This document shows positions 1 through 6,685 of a DNA stretch of 8,037 nucleotides, piece after piece. How positions within the stretch are numbered: the stretch's first letter is position 1; each line of letters starts with the position of its first letter. This DNA is from JBFLVQ01 sp040758525 (GTDB taxonomy: Bacteria; Acidobacteriota; Blastocatellia; Chloracidobacteriales; JADJPF01). The position numbers were made by a program, and so were the translations under genes. Under the pieces are notes generated by a model that saw only the letters and a list, made by a program, of their open reading frames with translations, was not told where the DNA came from and did not search any database. The DNA lies in NCBI GenBank assembly GCA_040758525.1, contig JBFLVQ010000448.1, positions 1-8,037 on the forward strand, in the 5' to 3' direction.

Positions 1-120
1 TCAGTGGGTGTGGCAAGAACAGGTGATCGTAACTTCTATGTTGATGAGACGGGTGTGATTCGTGCTTCTACTACTGCTGCAGATACACCTAATGTCAGTT
101 CTACCCCACTCAACAACTAA
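1..120 (+). CDS. Type IV pilin-like protein, C-terminal end only
   Basis: Frame 1 is open from the first base to a TAA at 118-120, giving 39 residues of a protein whose start lies outside the window. The visible part contains R-N-F-Y-V-D-E-T-G-V-I-R, which resembles the last beta strands of the short PilA-like pilins of Acidobacteriota and related lineages, where a (F/Y)(F/V)-D-x-(S/T)-G-V-I-R pattern precedes a variable tail. The tail after it is rich in Ser, Thr, Pro and Ala and ends P-L-N-N. If this is a pilin, it would be an extracellular fibre subunit processed by PilD and assembled by PilB/PilC. The diagnostic N-terminal helix and prepilin cleavage site cannot be seen, so the call rests on the tail and on the neighbouring pilGHI-like ABC genes. 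A general secretion pseudopilin is the main alternative. Confidence 0.55.
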   Translation, partial: SVGVARTGDRNFYVDETGVIRASTTAADTPNVSSTPLNN

Positions 121-150
121 TTGTTGACGATTTCTAATTTTTCTTTAAGG

Positions 151-180
151 CTTGAGCGCTGTTTGGCGCTCAAGTCTTTT
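151..180 (+). terminator. Rho-independent terminator after the pilin-like gene
   Basis: A perfect 9-bp inverted repeat (CTTGAGCGC at 151-159, GCGCTCAAG at 166-174) closes a 6-nt loop and is followed by TCTTTT. It lies 31 nt past the pilin stop codon and 41 nt before the next start codon. It should separate most pilin-like transcription from the downstream genes. The rest of the 121-215 interval is AT-rich and shows no convincing -35/-10 pair, so the promoter of the following operon is not identified. Partial readthrough would be one way to feed the downstream genes at a low level. Confidence 0.85.
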
Positions 181-215
181 CTGCCGCTTGACGGCTATTT
201 CCCGATGTTGCGCCA

Positions 216-1001
216 ATGCACCGTATTGTTATAATTGCCCAAAACACGTTTCGGGAGACAGTTCGCGACAAAGTCTTATACAACCTACTTGTTTTTGTAT
301 TCCTCTTAATCGCTGCTTCGCTACTTATTGCTGAGCTTTCGCTTAATCAAGAGCAATTAATTATTGCCCGTATGGGTTTAACTGTGATGCTCTTTTTTGG
401 CGTGTTAATTGCGATCTTCATTGGCACTGGGCTAGTCTACAAGGAGATCGATAAGCGCACAATTTATGCAATGTTGGCCAAACCGGTACGACGCTCAGAG
501 TTTATTCTAGGCAAGTTTTTTGGTCTCACTACAACACTATTAGTCAATTGTTCGGTAATGATGGTTGCGATACTGTCTGCGCTCGCTTACCTAAACTATA
601 CGCGGTATGGGCTGGCAATGATCCCTTGGGTGGTATTATCGGCTGGTTATATGATCTTCTTGGAACTGCTTGTCATTGTTGCTTTCGCACTCTCTTTCTC
701 ATCCTTCACGACACCCGCGCTTTCGGTGATGTTTTCTGTCATCCTCTATCTGATCGGTTCTCTAAGCCAAGACCTACTGTTGTTCGCCAATACAGTACCC
801 TCCGCAATACTGAAATATATCGCGTTGGCGCTCTACTATATTTTGCCAAATCTCTCGAATTTTAATTACATTACCAAAGTCTCACATGGGGAGACGGTGC
901 CAGCTATGAATATATTGGCTGCGACCGCTTATGCGGCTCTCTATATTACTTTATTGCTGGTCGCGACGATGATGATATTTCAGAAGCGCAACTTCAAATA
1001 G
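216..1001 (+). CDS. ABC-2 type transporter permease (PilI-like by context)
   Basis: A 261-residue polytopic inner-membrane protein of the ABC-2/NosY permease type. Hydrophobic segments lie near residues 21-38, 55-75, 102-126, 134-160, 168-189 and 232-256, the six helices usual for the family. Between helices 2 and 3 is the polar stretch E-I-D-K-R-T-I-Y-A-M-L-A-K-P-V-R-R-S-E (77-95), a cytoplasmic coupling region conserved in these permeases (acidic residue, R-T-I, K-P-V-x-R). P-N-L-S-N-F (211-216) before the last helix is also typical. ATG 216 is the first usable start after an in-frame TGA at 189-191; no Shine-Dalgarno sequence stands out. The likely ATPase partner is encoded at 3732-4694, with two genes between them. 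Position after a pilin-like gene suggests the role of M. xanthus PilI, required for pilus biogenesis; the substrate is unknown. The ABC-2 class is firm, the PilI role is inferred. Confidence 0.85.
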   Translation: MHRIVIIAQNTFRETVRDKVLYNLLVFVFLLIAASLLIAELSLNQEQLIIARMGLTVMLFFGVLIAIFIGTGLVYKEIDKRTIYAMLAKPVRRSEFILGKFFGLTTTLLVNCSVMMVAILSALAYLNYTRYGLAMIPWVVLSAGYMIFLELLVIVAFALSFSSFTTPALSVMFSVILYLIGSLSQDLLLFANTVPSAILKYIALALYYILPNLSNFNYITKVSHGETVPAMNILAATAYAALYITLLLVATMMIFQKRNFK

Positions 1002-1025
1002 TGTGACATATGGCGGACTTATCCT

Positions 1026-2765
1026 ATGCAGTTTATTAAGAGAATCGGGAATCTAGATGCGCGACTCTTTCTCTTACCATTATTATTAACCTTAAGTTGT
1101 TTTGCTAATACGCTGGGACATGATTTCGTTTATGATGATCGCTTTCAGATTGTTGAAGCCGCACCAATACGAGATTGGCGTAGTGAGAATCTGGTACATC
1201 TTTTTGATCGCGATGTATGGGCCTTCTTTTCACAAGATCTCAGTTGGGAAGGAAAGATCCGCTCACAATACTACCGACCACTCTTTGCCCTCTTTGTAAT
1301 GATCAACTACTTATATGCCGGCTTATCTGCTTGGGGATGGCATCTTACCGCAGTTTTACTACATTGTCTGGCCACATTACTTGTCTATCAATTGCTATTG
1401 GTAAGTCTTTCAAGCACAGTTGGCAGTGTAATAGAAATACGCGAAATACGTTTGCTCACAGTAGTAGCAACTCTCTATTTCGCAATACATCCTGCCCAGA
1501 GTGAATCGGTTGCTTGGGTCTCTGCCTATGTGAATGCACTTAGCGCAATCTTTATTCTAGGCGCATTATTGGCCTATCTACATGCACGTATAAACGCACA
1601 ATGGCGCTGGCTAGGACTGGGCGCAACTCTCTACGCACTTGCCCTACTGACTAAGGAGATGGCGATAATTGTGCCGGTTATTATTGCTGCTTATGAGCTG
1701 TTTATCTTGGCTAATCCAGGGAATTGGCGTGCACGTGGACGTACGCTACTACTGATGTGTGGGCCTTTCTTGGTTGTTACAGCAGGCTATCTAGCTCTGC
1801 GTATCGCTATCTTTGGACAGGTAAAGTTAGCAACGGCAAGCCTCGATTTTCCTACCTTAACAGGAATGGGCATAATGGTTAATCTTTATACACTACCGAG
1901 CGTTGTGCTCAAGTATTTAGAGATTATCTGTTGGCCATTTGCGCTAAGACCTATGTATGGTGTGCGCTATGTGTTGGCAGCAGGACTAGGAAATTTCTAT
2001 CTTCCTCTGGTCTTGCTAATAATATTGTCTGTCTTAGCATTGATCTTTGCTCGCAAGAGTGTGTTGGTACGTTTAGGACTGATCTGGCTGATTGTGCCTT
2101 TGTTGCCGGTGCTTGATATACGTTCCTTTAGAGTTGAAGATCTTGTCCATGATCGCTACCTATATCTTTCATTAATTGGCGCAGGAATATTATTGGTTAG
2201 TATTGGTGGTTGGGTTAGCCAACGTCTCTCGAATGGAGTAACAAGACTACGGCCTTCTATTGCGCTATTGACAACAGCATTGCTCTTGTTGATGTTAGCA
2301 ACAACAGTAAAGCAGAATAGTGTATGGGCTGATGAATGGCAGTTATGGAGTGCTGCCCAAGAGAGTGTTCCCGATTCCTGTACTGTAAATCTAGAACTGG
2401 GCCGTCTTAATGAAGAGGCTGAAAATGACTTGGTAGCCTTAGAACATTACCAGCGAGCACTGCGTATTTGCCCAGACTCTGTTATGCTTCAATATAAGCT
2501 AGGATTGCTTTGGGGGCGACATGGCGAACTTAGCCGTGCACAAGAGGCTTTCCAGCATATGTCGGAACTTTCCTTAAACCGTATAATACGTGCGACTGCT
2601 CATTTCAACTTGGGAGTTGTCTATGAGCGACAAGGCCATTGGGAGCAGGCTGTCAAACATTATCAGGAAGGGATTAGGCTCAATCCAAATAGCAAAAATA
2701 CGGCGCAGGTGCGTCAGGCAATAGACGAGTTGATGGCAAAGATTGCTCAAGGAGCGGCAAAATGA
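1026..2765 (+). CDS. TMTC-like GT-C glycosyltransferase with TPRs (paralogue 1)
   Basis: A 579-residue membrane protein with about a dozen hydrophobic segments between residues 12 and 428 and a soluble C-terminal tail. The N-terminal half has the landmarks of the TMTC/DUF1736 group: F-V-Y-D-D-R (34-39) after the first helix, with an Asp pair (37, 38) expected on the outer face; Y-Y-R-P (82-85); H-P-A-Q-S-E (155-160); K-E (210-211); H-D-R-Y (375-378); and N-S-V-W (431-434). Two or three TPR-like units occupy about 452-556, the last (523-556) being the clearest. Eukaryotic TMTCs use dolichyl-phosphate mannose to O-mannosylate proteins; here a polyprenyl-phosphate sugar and a periplasmic acceptor are inferred. 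The second His of the HPxHSE motif is Gln, unlike the two paralogues downstream. The start is ATG 1026, 24 nt after the permease, with weak GGCGGA at 1012-1017. Its stop overlaps the next start. Confidence 0.8.
   Translation: MQFIKRIGNLDARLFLLPLLLTLSCFANTLGHDFVYDDRFQIVEAAPIRDWRSENLVHLFDRDVWAFFSQDLSWEGKIRSQYYRPLFALFVMINYLYAGLSAWGWHLTAVLLHCLATLLVYQLLLVSLSSTVGSVIEIREIRLLTVVATLYFAIHPAQSESVAWVSAYVNALSAIFILGALLAYLHARINAQWRWLGLGATLYALALLTKEMAIIVPVIIAAYELFILANPGNWRARGRTLLLMCGPFLVVTAGYLALRIAIFGQVKLATASLDFPTLTGMGIMVNLYTLPSVVLKYLEIICWPFALRPMYGVRYVLAAGLGNFYLPLVLLIILSVLALIFARKSVLVRLGLIWLIVPLLPVLDIRSFRVEDLVHDRYLYLSLIGAGILLVSIGGWVSQRLSNGVTRLRPSIALLTTALLLLMLATTVKQNSVWADEWQLWSAAQESVPDSCTVNLELGRLNEEAENDLVALEHYQRALRICPDSVMLQYKLGLLWGRHGELSRAQEAFQHMSELSLNRIIRATAHFNLGVVYERQGHWEQAVKHYQEGIRLNPNSKNTAQVRQAIDELMAKIAQGAAK
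2749..2765 (+). promoter_or_regulatory. Shine-Dalgarno and ATGA stop/start overlap
   Basis: AAGGAG at 2749-2754 lies 7 nt before ATG 2762, inside the end of the preceding gene. The upstream stop TGA (2763-2765) overlaps this ATG by the 4-nt ATGA arrangement, so translation of the TMTC-like protein and the TPR protein is probably coupled. The site also supports ATG 2762 as the true start. Confidence 0.8.
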
Positions 2766-3694
2766 ATATCAAGTTAGGTTTGATTGTCATGGTCATTTGC
2801 TTGACCGGCCTCTTCTTTTTACAGCAGCAGATTGATGCGCGCAATCCACCACTCACACAGAATATTGAGGATGTTCTCTATTTACCTTCAGGAAATGCGG
2901 TAAAGCGACTCTCATTTGGCTTTGATGGTTTTCTCGCTGATATCTACTGGATGCGCAGTGTACAGTATTTCGGTCGGCAACTACTTAATGAGCGACAAGA
3001 ACTAGATTGGGTACGTACGTCGAAAATACGTTATGATCTGCTCTATCCATTGCTCGATATCACTACTACGCTTGATCCACAATATATTGCTGCCTATCGC
3101 TTTGGCGCTATTTTTCTCCCTGATTATGATAATCAACTAGCATTAAAGCTGATCTACAAAGGAATTGAAAATAATCCTCAGAACTGGCGACTCTACCAGA
3201 ATCTGGGAATGCTCTATTGGCAGATGAAAGATTACCCATCTGCCAGTAATGCTTTTATCAAGGGTAGTGAGCAAGTTGGCGCACCGATCTGGATGAAGAT
3301 TATCGGAGGGGTATTGCTCTCGCAAGGGGGTGATCGTTCGACTGCCTGTCAGCTATATACTTCATTTCTGGCTGAGACAGAAGCTGCTCAAGATACTATG
3401 ATCAAAATGCAGATGGAGATGCAACTACAACGTGTCTATGCGCTTGATGAGGTCGATTATCTTAATAGAAAGATCGATCAATATCGCCAATTGACTGGTC
3501 AATGTCCTGCTTCGCTGGCTGCGCTTATACCTTTAATGCGTAGGGATGGGGATATCAAGGGTGCTTGTGGCCAGCCTGTACGGATACAGTTTAACAACCA
3601 GGGGGCAGCAGTCAGTCCGCTTGGTATGCCATACAAATTTGATACTAATGAATGCAGGGCGAAGATGCCCTTTGAACTTTACGAACCCCAGTAA
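2762..3694 (+). CDS. Membrane-anchored periplasmic TPR protein (PilG-like position)
   Basis: A 310-residue protein with one N-terminal hydrophobic helix (about 5-21) after a short Lys-containing start. This is best read as a signal anchor; there is no lipobox, because Cys13 lies inside the helix. Conserved-looking patches follow: F-L-A-D-I-Y-W-M-R-S-V-Q-Y-F-G (57-71) and L-Y-P-L-L-D-I-T-T-T-L-D-P (94-106). Both resemble the TPR proteins that accompany small ABC transporters beside pil genes in Geobacter-type bacteria and Acidobacteriota. A TPR-like helical pair spans about 123-170. The C-terminal third holds Y-R-Q-L-T-G-Q-C-P-A-S-L (241-252) and P-L-G-M-P-Y-K-F-D (286-294), recalling the G-x-Y-P-x-x-L and D-P-W-G-N-P-Y parts of GspG-type pseudopilins. 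Four Cys (196, 248, 269, 298) would be periplasmic. It sits between permease and ATPase genes, so it is probably an accessory subunit. Homology to M. xanthus PilG is suggested by position only. Confidence 0.7.
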   Translation: MNIKLGLIVMVICLTGLFFLQQQIDARNPPLTQNIEDVLYLPSGNAVKRLSFGFDGFLADIYWMRSVQYFGRQLLNERQELDWVRTSKIRYDLLYPLLDITTTLDPQYIAAYRFGAIFLPDYDNQLALKLIYKGIENNPQNWRLYQNLGMLYWQMKDYPSASNAFIKGSEQVGAPIWMKIIGGVLLSQGGDRSTACQLYTSFLAETEAAQDTMIKMQMEMQLQRVYALDEVDYLNRKIDQYRQLTGQCPASLAALIPLMRRDGDIKGACGQPVRIQFNNQGAAVSPLGMPYKFDTNECRAKMPFELYEPQ

Positions 3695-3718
3695 CTGCTC
3701 TGCTTACTATTGTGGCCT

Positions 3719-3734
3719 GGGAAGAGAAATTATG
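3719..3734 (+). promoter_or_regulatory. Shine-Dalgarno that fixes the ATPase start at 3732
   Basis: Purine-rich GGGAAGAG (3719-3726) precedes ATG 3732 by 5 nt. The reading frame is open further upstream to an ATG at 3546, but those 62 extra codons overlap the TPR gene in another frame and do not resemble an ABC ATPase. The protein aligns from M-K-N-I-I-E-I-E, a normal ABC N-terminus, so 3732 is preferred. Confidence 0.8.
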
Positions 3735-4694
3735 AAAAACATTATTGAGATAGAGAGGCTTACCAAAGATTATATGGTCGGGTTTTGGCGACCAAAGCCG
3801 CAGCGCGCGCTTGATAATTTGAGTTTGGAAGTACACGAAGGTGAAGTATTCGGCTTTCTAGGCGCCAATGGAGCAGGTAAAACCACCACCCTTAAGCTTC
3901 TTATGGGGCTTATCTATCCAACTGCAGGCACAGCGCGTATCTTAGGCCATTCGATCTTTGATGTTGAAATGCATGCTCATATAGGCTACTTACCAGAGGC
4001 GCCCTACTTCTACGATTATTTAACAGCCGGTGAATTTCTAGACTATTGCGGCAAACTCTTTGGTCTAGCTAAAGATGTGCGGGCACAACGTATTAAAGAG
4101 TTACTTAAGCTAGTTGATCTAGAGCGTGCTATTGACACACAGTTACGCAAATTTTCTAAAGGTATGCTGCAGCGTATAGGTATTGCACAGGCACTCATCA
4201 ATGATCCCAAAGTGGTCTTTATGGATGAGCCTATGTCTGGACTTGATCCAATCGGTCGGCGCGAAGTACGTGACATTATTGCTTCGTTACGTGAACAAGG
4301 TAAAACCGTCTTCTTCTCCACACATATCCTTTCTGATGTTGAGGTGTTATGTGATCGTGTCGCGATCTTACGTCAGGGCAAGTTAGCCGGTTATGGGAGA
4401 TTGTCAGAGTTACAGCAGCAGCGCAATCGCACTATGGAGGTAATCGCTCACGGGATAAATAGCAAAGGCTTTGAGCGATTGCGCGAGAAAGCCTTGGAGG
4501 TAAAAGAGACTGCCAGCGGTGTACATATTCAGATTGCCGACCAGAGTTATGTTGATGAGATCCTGATAATCATTCGACAAATGGGAGGACAACTGGTTTC
4601 CGTCAATCCATTACGTACCTCCTTAGAAGACTTCTTTGTACGCGAAGTTGTCGAGGAGACGGTCAGTACACAGGCAGAAACTAGTGCCAAGTAA
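3732..4694 (+). CDS. ABC transporter ATP-binding protein (PilH-like by context)
   Basis: A 320-residue cytoplasmic ATPase. Motifs in order: Walker A G-A-N-G-A-G-K-T (44-51); Q-loop region G-Y-L-P-E (85-89) with Glu in place of Gln; signature F-S-K-G-M (141-145); Walker B V-V-F-M-D-E (161-166) with catalytic Glu166; D-loop S-G-L-D (169-172); and switch His198 in F-S-T-H. The Glu in the Q-loop and the SKGM signature are normal for the ABC-2 exporter ATPases that pair with NosY/BcrB-like permeases. A C-terminal extension (about 235-320) ends with R-T-S-L-E-D-F-F (295-302), the regulatory tail usual in this subfamily. The motor appears intact. It lies 37 nt after the TPR gene and should power the permease encoded at 216-1001. 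In Myxococcus, PilH is the equivalent component required for pilus formation. That equivalence is inferred from gene company, and a general lipid or polysaccharide exporter is possible. Confidence 0.9.
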   Translation: MKNIIEIERLTKDYMVGFWRPKPQRALDNLSLEVHEGEVFGFLGANGAGKTTTLKLLMGLIYPTAGTARILGHSIFDVEMHAHIGYLPEAPYFYDYLTAGEFLDYCGKLFGLAKDVRAQRIKELLKLVDLERAIDTQLRKFSKGMLQRIGIAQALINDPKVVFMDEPMSGLDPIGRREVRDIIASLREQGKTVFFSTHILSDVEVLCDRVAILRQGKLAGYGRLSELQQQRNRTMEVIAHGINSKGFERLREKALEVKETASGVHIQIADQSYVDEILIIIRQMGGQLVSVNPLRTSLEDFFVREVVEETVSTQAETSAK

Positions 4695-4721
4695 GCTGCG
4701 TGCAGCTAGGGGGAATTTTGT

Positions 4722-6593
4722 ATGCCATTAGTGGCGAGACGCCTTGATGGTGTGGACGCGACTAGTAAAGATGTAGCATGTGCGCCTCTACACCTAGGCT
4801 GGCTTTTGGCTGCGCTTCTCTGTGCGCTGTTCGCTTTTAGTAACACACTTGCCAATGGTTTCGTTTTTGACGATCACTTTCTTATTGAAAACAACCCCTC
4901 ACTCGCTGACCGTAGTTATTTAAGTCGGGTCTTTACTCCTGCTCAGCAAGACAGCCCGGTACGAGAGGGCGGCAATATGAAGGCGAGTTTTGTTGCTTAC
5001 TATAGACCTTTTACACGTGCGTTGTTTGCTATCAACTATCAGGTCTTTGGGCTAGATTCACTTGGCTGGCATGCCATCAATCTAGGCCTTTATCTTATTG
5101 TGATCACGCTTAGCTTTCTTTTGCTTAGCCAGCTTGTGCCAAGCGTAGAGGTCTATGGTCCAGCTACGCTACTCTTCGCGCTACATCCCATTCATAGTGA
5201 GGCAGTGAGTTGGGCCAACTGTCTGGTCGAGACTCTACATGGACTCTTTTTTCTTACTGCTTTGCTACTCTTTGTACGAGCACGCAAAGCAGCCGGTTGG
5301 ACACGTATTGGCTGGCAAACTGGCTCATTGTTGGCTGCCACTGCGGCGATCTTCTGCAAAGAGACAGCGGTAAGTTTGTCACTATTGGTAGCAGGATATT
5401 TGTTCTTTATTGAGACACAAAAGCAGAGTTGGTGGACAAGATTGCGTAGTAGCGCCATTGCCATGCTGCCTTACCTAAGTGTAATTCTCTTCTATCTGCT
5501 ATTACGTTATCGTGCGGCGGGAGGCTCATTAGAGATAGGGGCAGCCAATCGCTTAGATGTAACTTTGCATACACTGCCGGCTGTCTTAGTGAAATATTTA
5601 CGTCTACTAATACTACCGATCGATTTGAGTCCTGCTTATCCAATACGGCCAGTCGCTTCTTTTACTAATATGCAGTTCCTCTTGCCGCTATTACTGTTGC
5701 TTGTCTTAGCGGCCTTGATTGTGAAATATCTCTGCCATGAGCCTGCCTGGCGTATGGGTTGGTTACTGCTACTTGTCCCACTCTTGCCGGTGCTTAATGT
5801 TGGTATGCTACTACCAGAGATGCTTGTGCAGGATCGATATCTCTTCCTTCCAGCATTGGGCTTTTGCCTAATTGGTGGTCTGCTTTATACACGACTACCA
5901 GAAGCAGGGCGAGTGCCGCGCCGGGCATTACTGCTGCTTATCTTAACTTGCTATGGTGTGCTGGCGATACGACAGAATAGTTATTGGCGTGACGATCAAG
6001 AACTCTTTACATATGCTCTAAAGATAGATCCAAAATCATCTTTTGCACATATCAATCTTGCTGCTGCCTACCTCACAGCAGGTGATTTAACCAAAGCAGC
6101 GCGTGAGTATACAGAGGCACTACGTTATAACCCAGAATGCGCGATCTGTTATGCAAATATTGCCGATATCAATTACACACAGGGCGACTATCATCAAGGA
6201 GTAGCATTTTATCGCGAGGCAATACGTTCTGGTTATCGAGATACAATCATCTGGCATAGCCTAGCGGTTGGCTTGTTACAGATAGGCGAAATCGCACAAG
6301 GCATAGAGGCTTTCCAACAGGTTGTAGCACTTGAGCCAACATCATCGCAAGCGCAGATAAATCTGGCACAGGCATATCTGCTCAAGGGTGATACTCAACA
6401 GGCGATTGAGCGATTCGAGCAGGCTTTGGTATTAGAGAGAGGAAATGCCGAGAATCATTTTCTTCTAGGTCTTGCCTATGAGCGTGCAAATCAATCTGAA
6501 CGTGCCCGTGCCGAGTATGCAGAGGCATTAAACATAGATCCAGGTCACCGCAAAGCCAAAGAAGGTCGGCAACGGTTGGCTGTTAACCCCTAG
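4722..6593 (+). CDS. TMTC-like GT-C glycosyltransferase with five TPRs (paralogue 2)
   Basis: A 623-residue protein. A cytoplasmic lead of about 23 residues precedes the first helix (24-41), and about a dozen hydrophobic segments follow up to 416. Landmarks: F-V-F-D-D-H (47-52, Asp50/51), Y-Y-R-P-F (93-97), H-P-I-H-S-E (155-160), K-E (213-214), Q-D-R-Y (370-373) and N-S-Y-W (419-422). The tail carries five consecutive TPR units at about 439-471, 472-505, 506-540, 541-574 and 575-608, each with the spaced Ala/Gly/Tyr pattern and most ending near a Pro. The expected activity is sugar transfer from a polyprenyl-phosphate donor on the periplasmic side, with the TPRs binding the protein acceptor; this is inferred from eukaryotic TMTCs. 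The start follows AGGGGGA (4708-4714) by 7 nt and lies 27 nt after the ATPase gene, so it is probably the last gene of the operon. Codon use resembles its neighbours; no damage seen. Confidence 0.82.
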   Translation: MPLVARRLDGVDATSKDVACAPLHLGWLLAALLCALFAFSNTLANGFVFDDHFLIENNPSLADRSYLSRVFTPAQQDSPVREGGNMKASFVAYYRPFTRALFAINYQVFGLDSLGWHAINLGLYLIVITLSFLLLSQLVPSVEVYGPATLLFALHPIHSEAVSWANCLVETLHGLFFLTALLLFVRARKAAGWTRIGWQTGSLLAATAAIFCKETAVSLSLLVAGYLFFIETQKQSWWTRLRSSAIAMLPYLSVILFYLLLRYRAAGGSLEIGAANRLDVTLHTLPAVLVKYLRLLILPIDLSPAYPIRPVASFTNMQFLLPLLLLLVLAALIVKYLCHEPAWRMGWLLLLVPLLPVLNVGMLLPEMLVQDRYLFLPALGFCLIGGLLYTRLPEAGRVPRRALLLLILTCYGVLAIRQNSYWRDDQELFTYALKIDPKSSFAHINLAAAYLTAGDLTKAAREYTEALRYNPECAICYANIADINYTQGDYHQGVAFYREAIRSGYRDTIIWHSLAVGLLQIGEIAQGIEAFQQVVALEPTSSQAQINLAQAYLLKGDTQQAIERFEQALVLERGNAENHFLLGLAYERANQSERARAEYAEALNIDPGHRKAKEGRQRLAVNP

Positions 6594-6621
6594 ACGATCA
6601 GGGTTGATCATAGTTGATCGT
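6594..6621 (+). repeat. TTGATC repeat cluster with overlapping inverted repeats
   Basis: Immediately after the TAG of paralogue 2, ACGATCA (6594-6600) is the exact reverse complement of TGATCGT (6615-6621). Its inner GATCA can also pair with TGATC at 6605-6609. GTTGATC occurs twice (6603-6609 and 6613-6619), offset by exactly 10 bp. The arrangement could be an operator for a dimeric regulator or two competing RNA hairpins. No T-run directly follows, so it is not a standard terminator. The function is not known. Confidence 0.4.
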
Positions 6622-6626
6622 TAAAG

Positions 6627-6660
6627 TTGCTTAATTTTGCTAGTGGTTTATACTAGCCAC
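6627..6660 (+). promoter_or_regulatory. Possible promoter with a palindrome over its -10
   Basis: TATACT (6649-6654) matches the sigma-70 -10 consensus in five of six positions, and TTGCTT (6627-6632) is a weak -35 at 16-bp spacing. The -10 lies partly within the inverted repeat GCTAGT (6639-6644) / ACTAGC (6652-6657), a layout that could allow repressor binding. The 89-nt gap is the longest between any two genes downstream of 216, which favours separate initiation for the last gene. Consensus match only. Confidence 0.35.
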
Positions 6661-6667
6661 AGTTATT

Positions 6668-6685
6668 GGAGGAGTATAGATAATG
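6668..6685 (+). promoter_or_regulatory. Strong Shine-Dalgarno for the third TMTC-like gene
   Basis: GGAGGAG (6668-6674) lies 8 nt before ATG 6683. It is the best ribosome binding site in the window and fixes this start. The gene may therefore be translated more efficiently than the weakly initiated permease and first paralogue. Confidence 0.85.

Noticed and set aside
548..865. 105-codon + strand ORF inside the permease gene
   Set aside because: An alternative frame of a well-supported six-helix permease, with Cys/Phe-rich composition and no ribosome site; a shadow frame.
1026..2765. Possibility that the TMTC-like genes are O-antigen ligases or PglL-type oligosaccharyltransferases
   Set aside because: The early Asp-Asp outer loop, YYRP, HPxxSE and NSxW landmarks together with C-terminal TPRs fit the TMTC/DUF1736 group better than the Wzy_C family.
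3546..3731. In-frame 62-codon upstream extension of the ABC ATPase, starting at ATG 3546
   Set aside because: It overlaps the TPR gene in another frame and lacks ABC N-terminal sequence. ATG 3732 has a good Shine-Dalgarno and a normal family start.
3971..4330. Glu in the Q-loop (position 89) and FSKGM instead of LSGGQ in the ATPase, considered as a broken or novel motor
   Set aside because: Both are common in the ABC-2 exporter ATPase subfamily, and Walker A, Walker B, the D-loop and the switch His are intact.
4695..4706. GCTGC-GT-GCAGC palindrome after the ATPase gene, considered as a terminator
   Set aside because: The loop is only 2 nt, too small for a stable hairpin, and no T-run follows. 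The 27-nt gap fits operon continuity.
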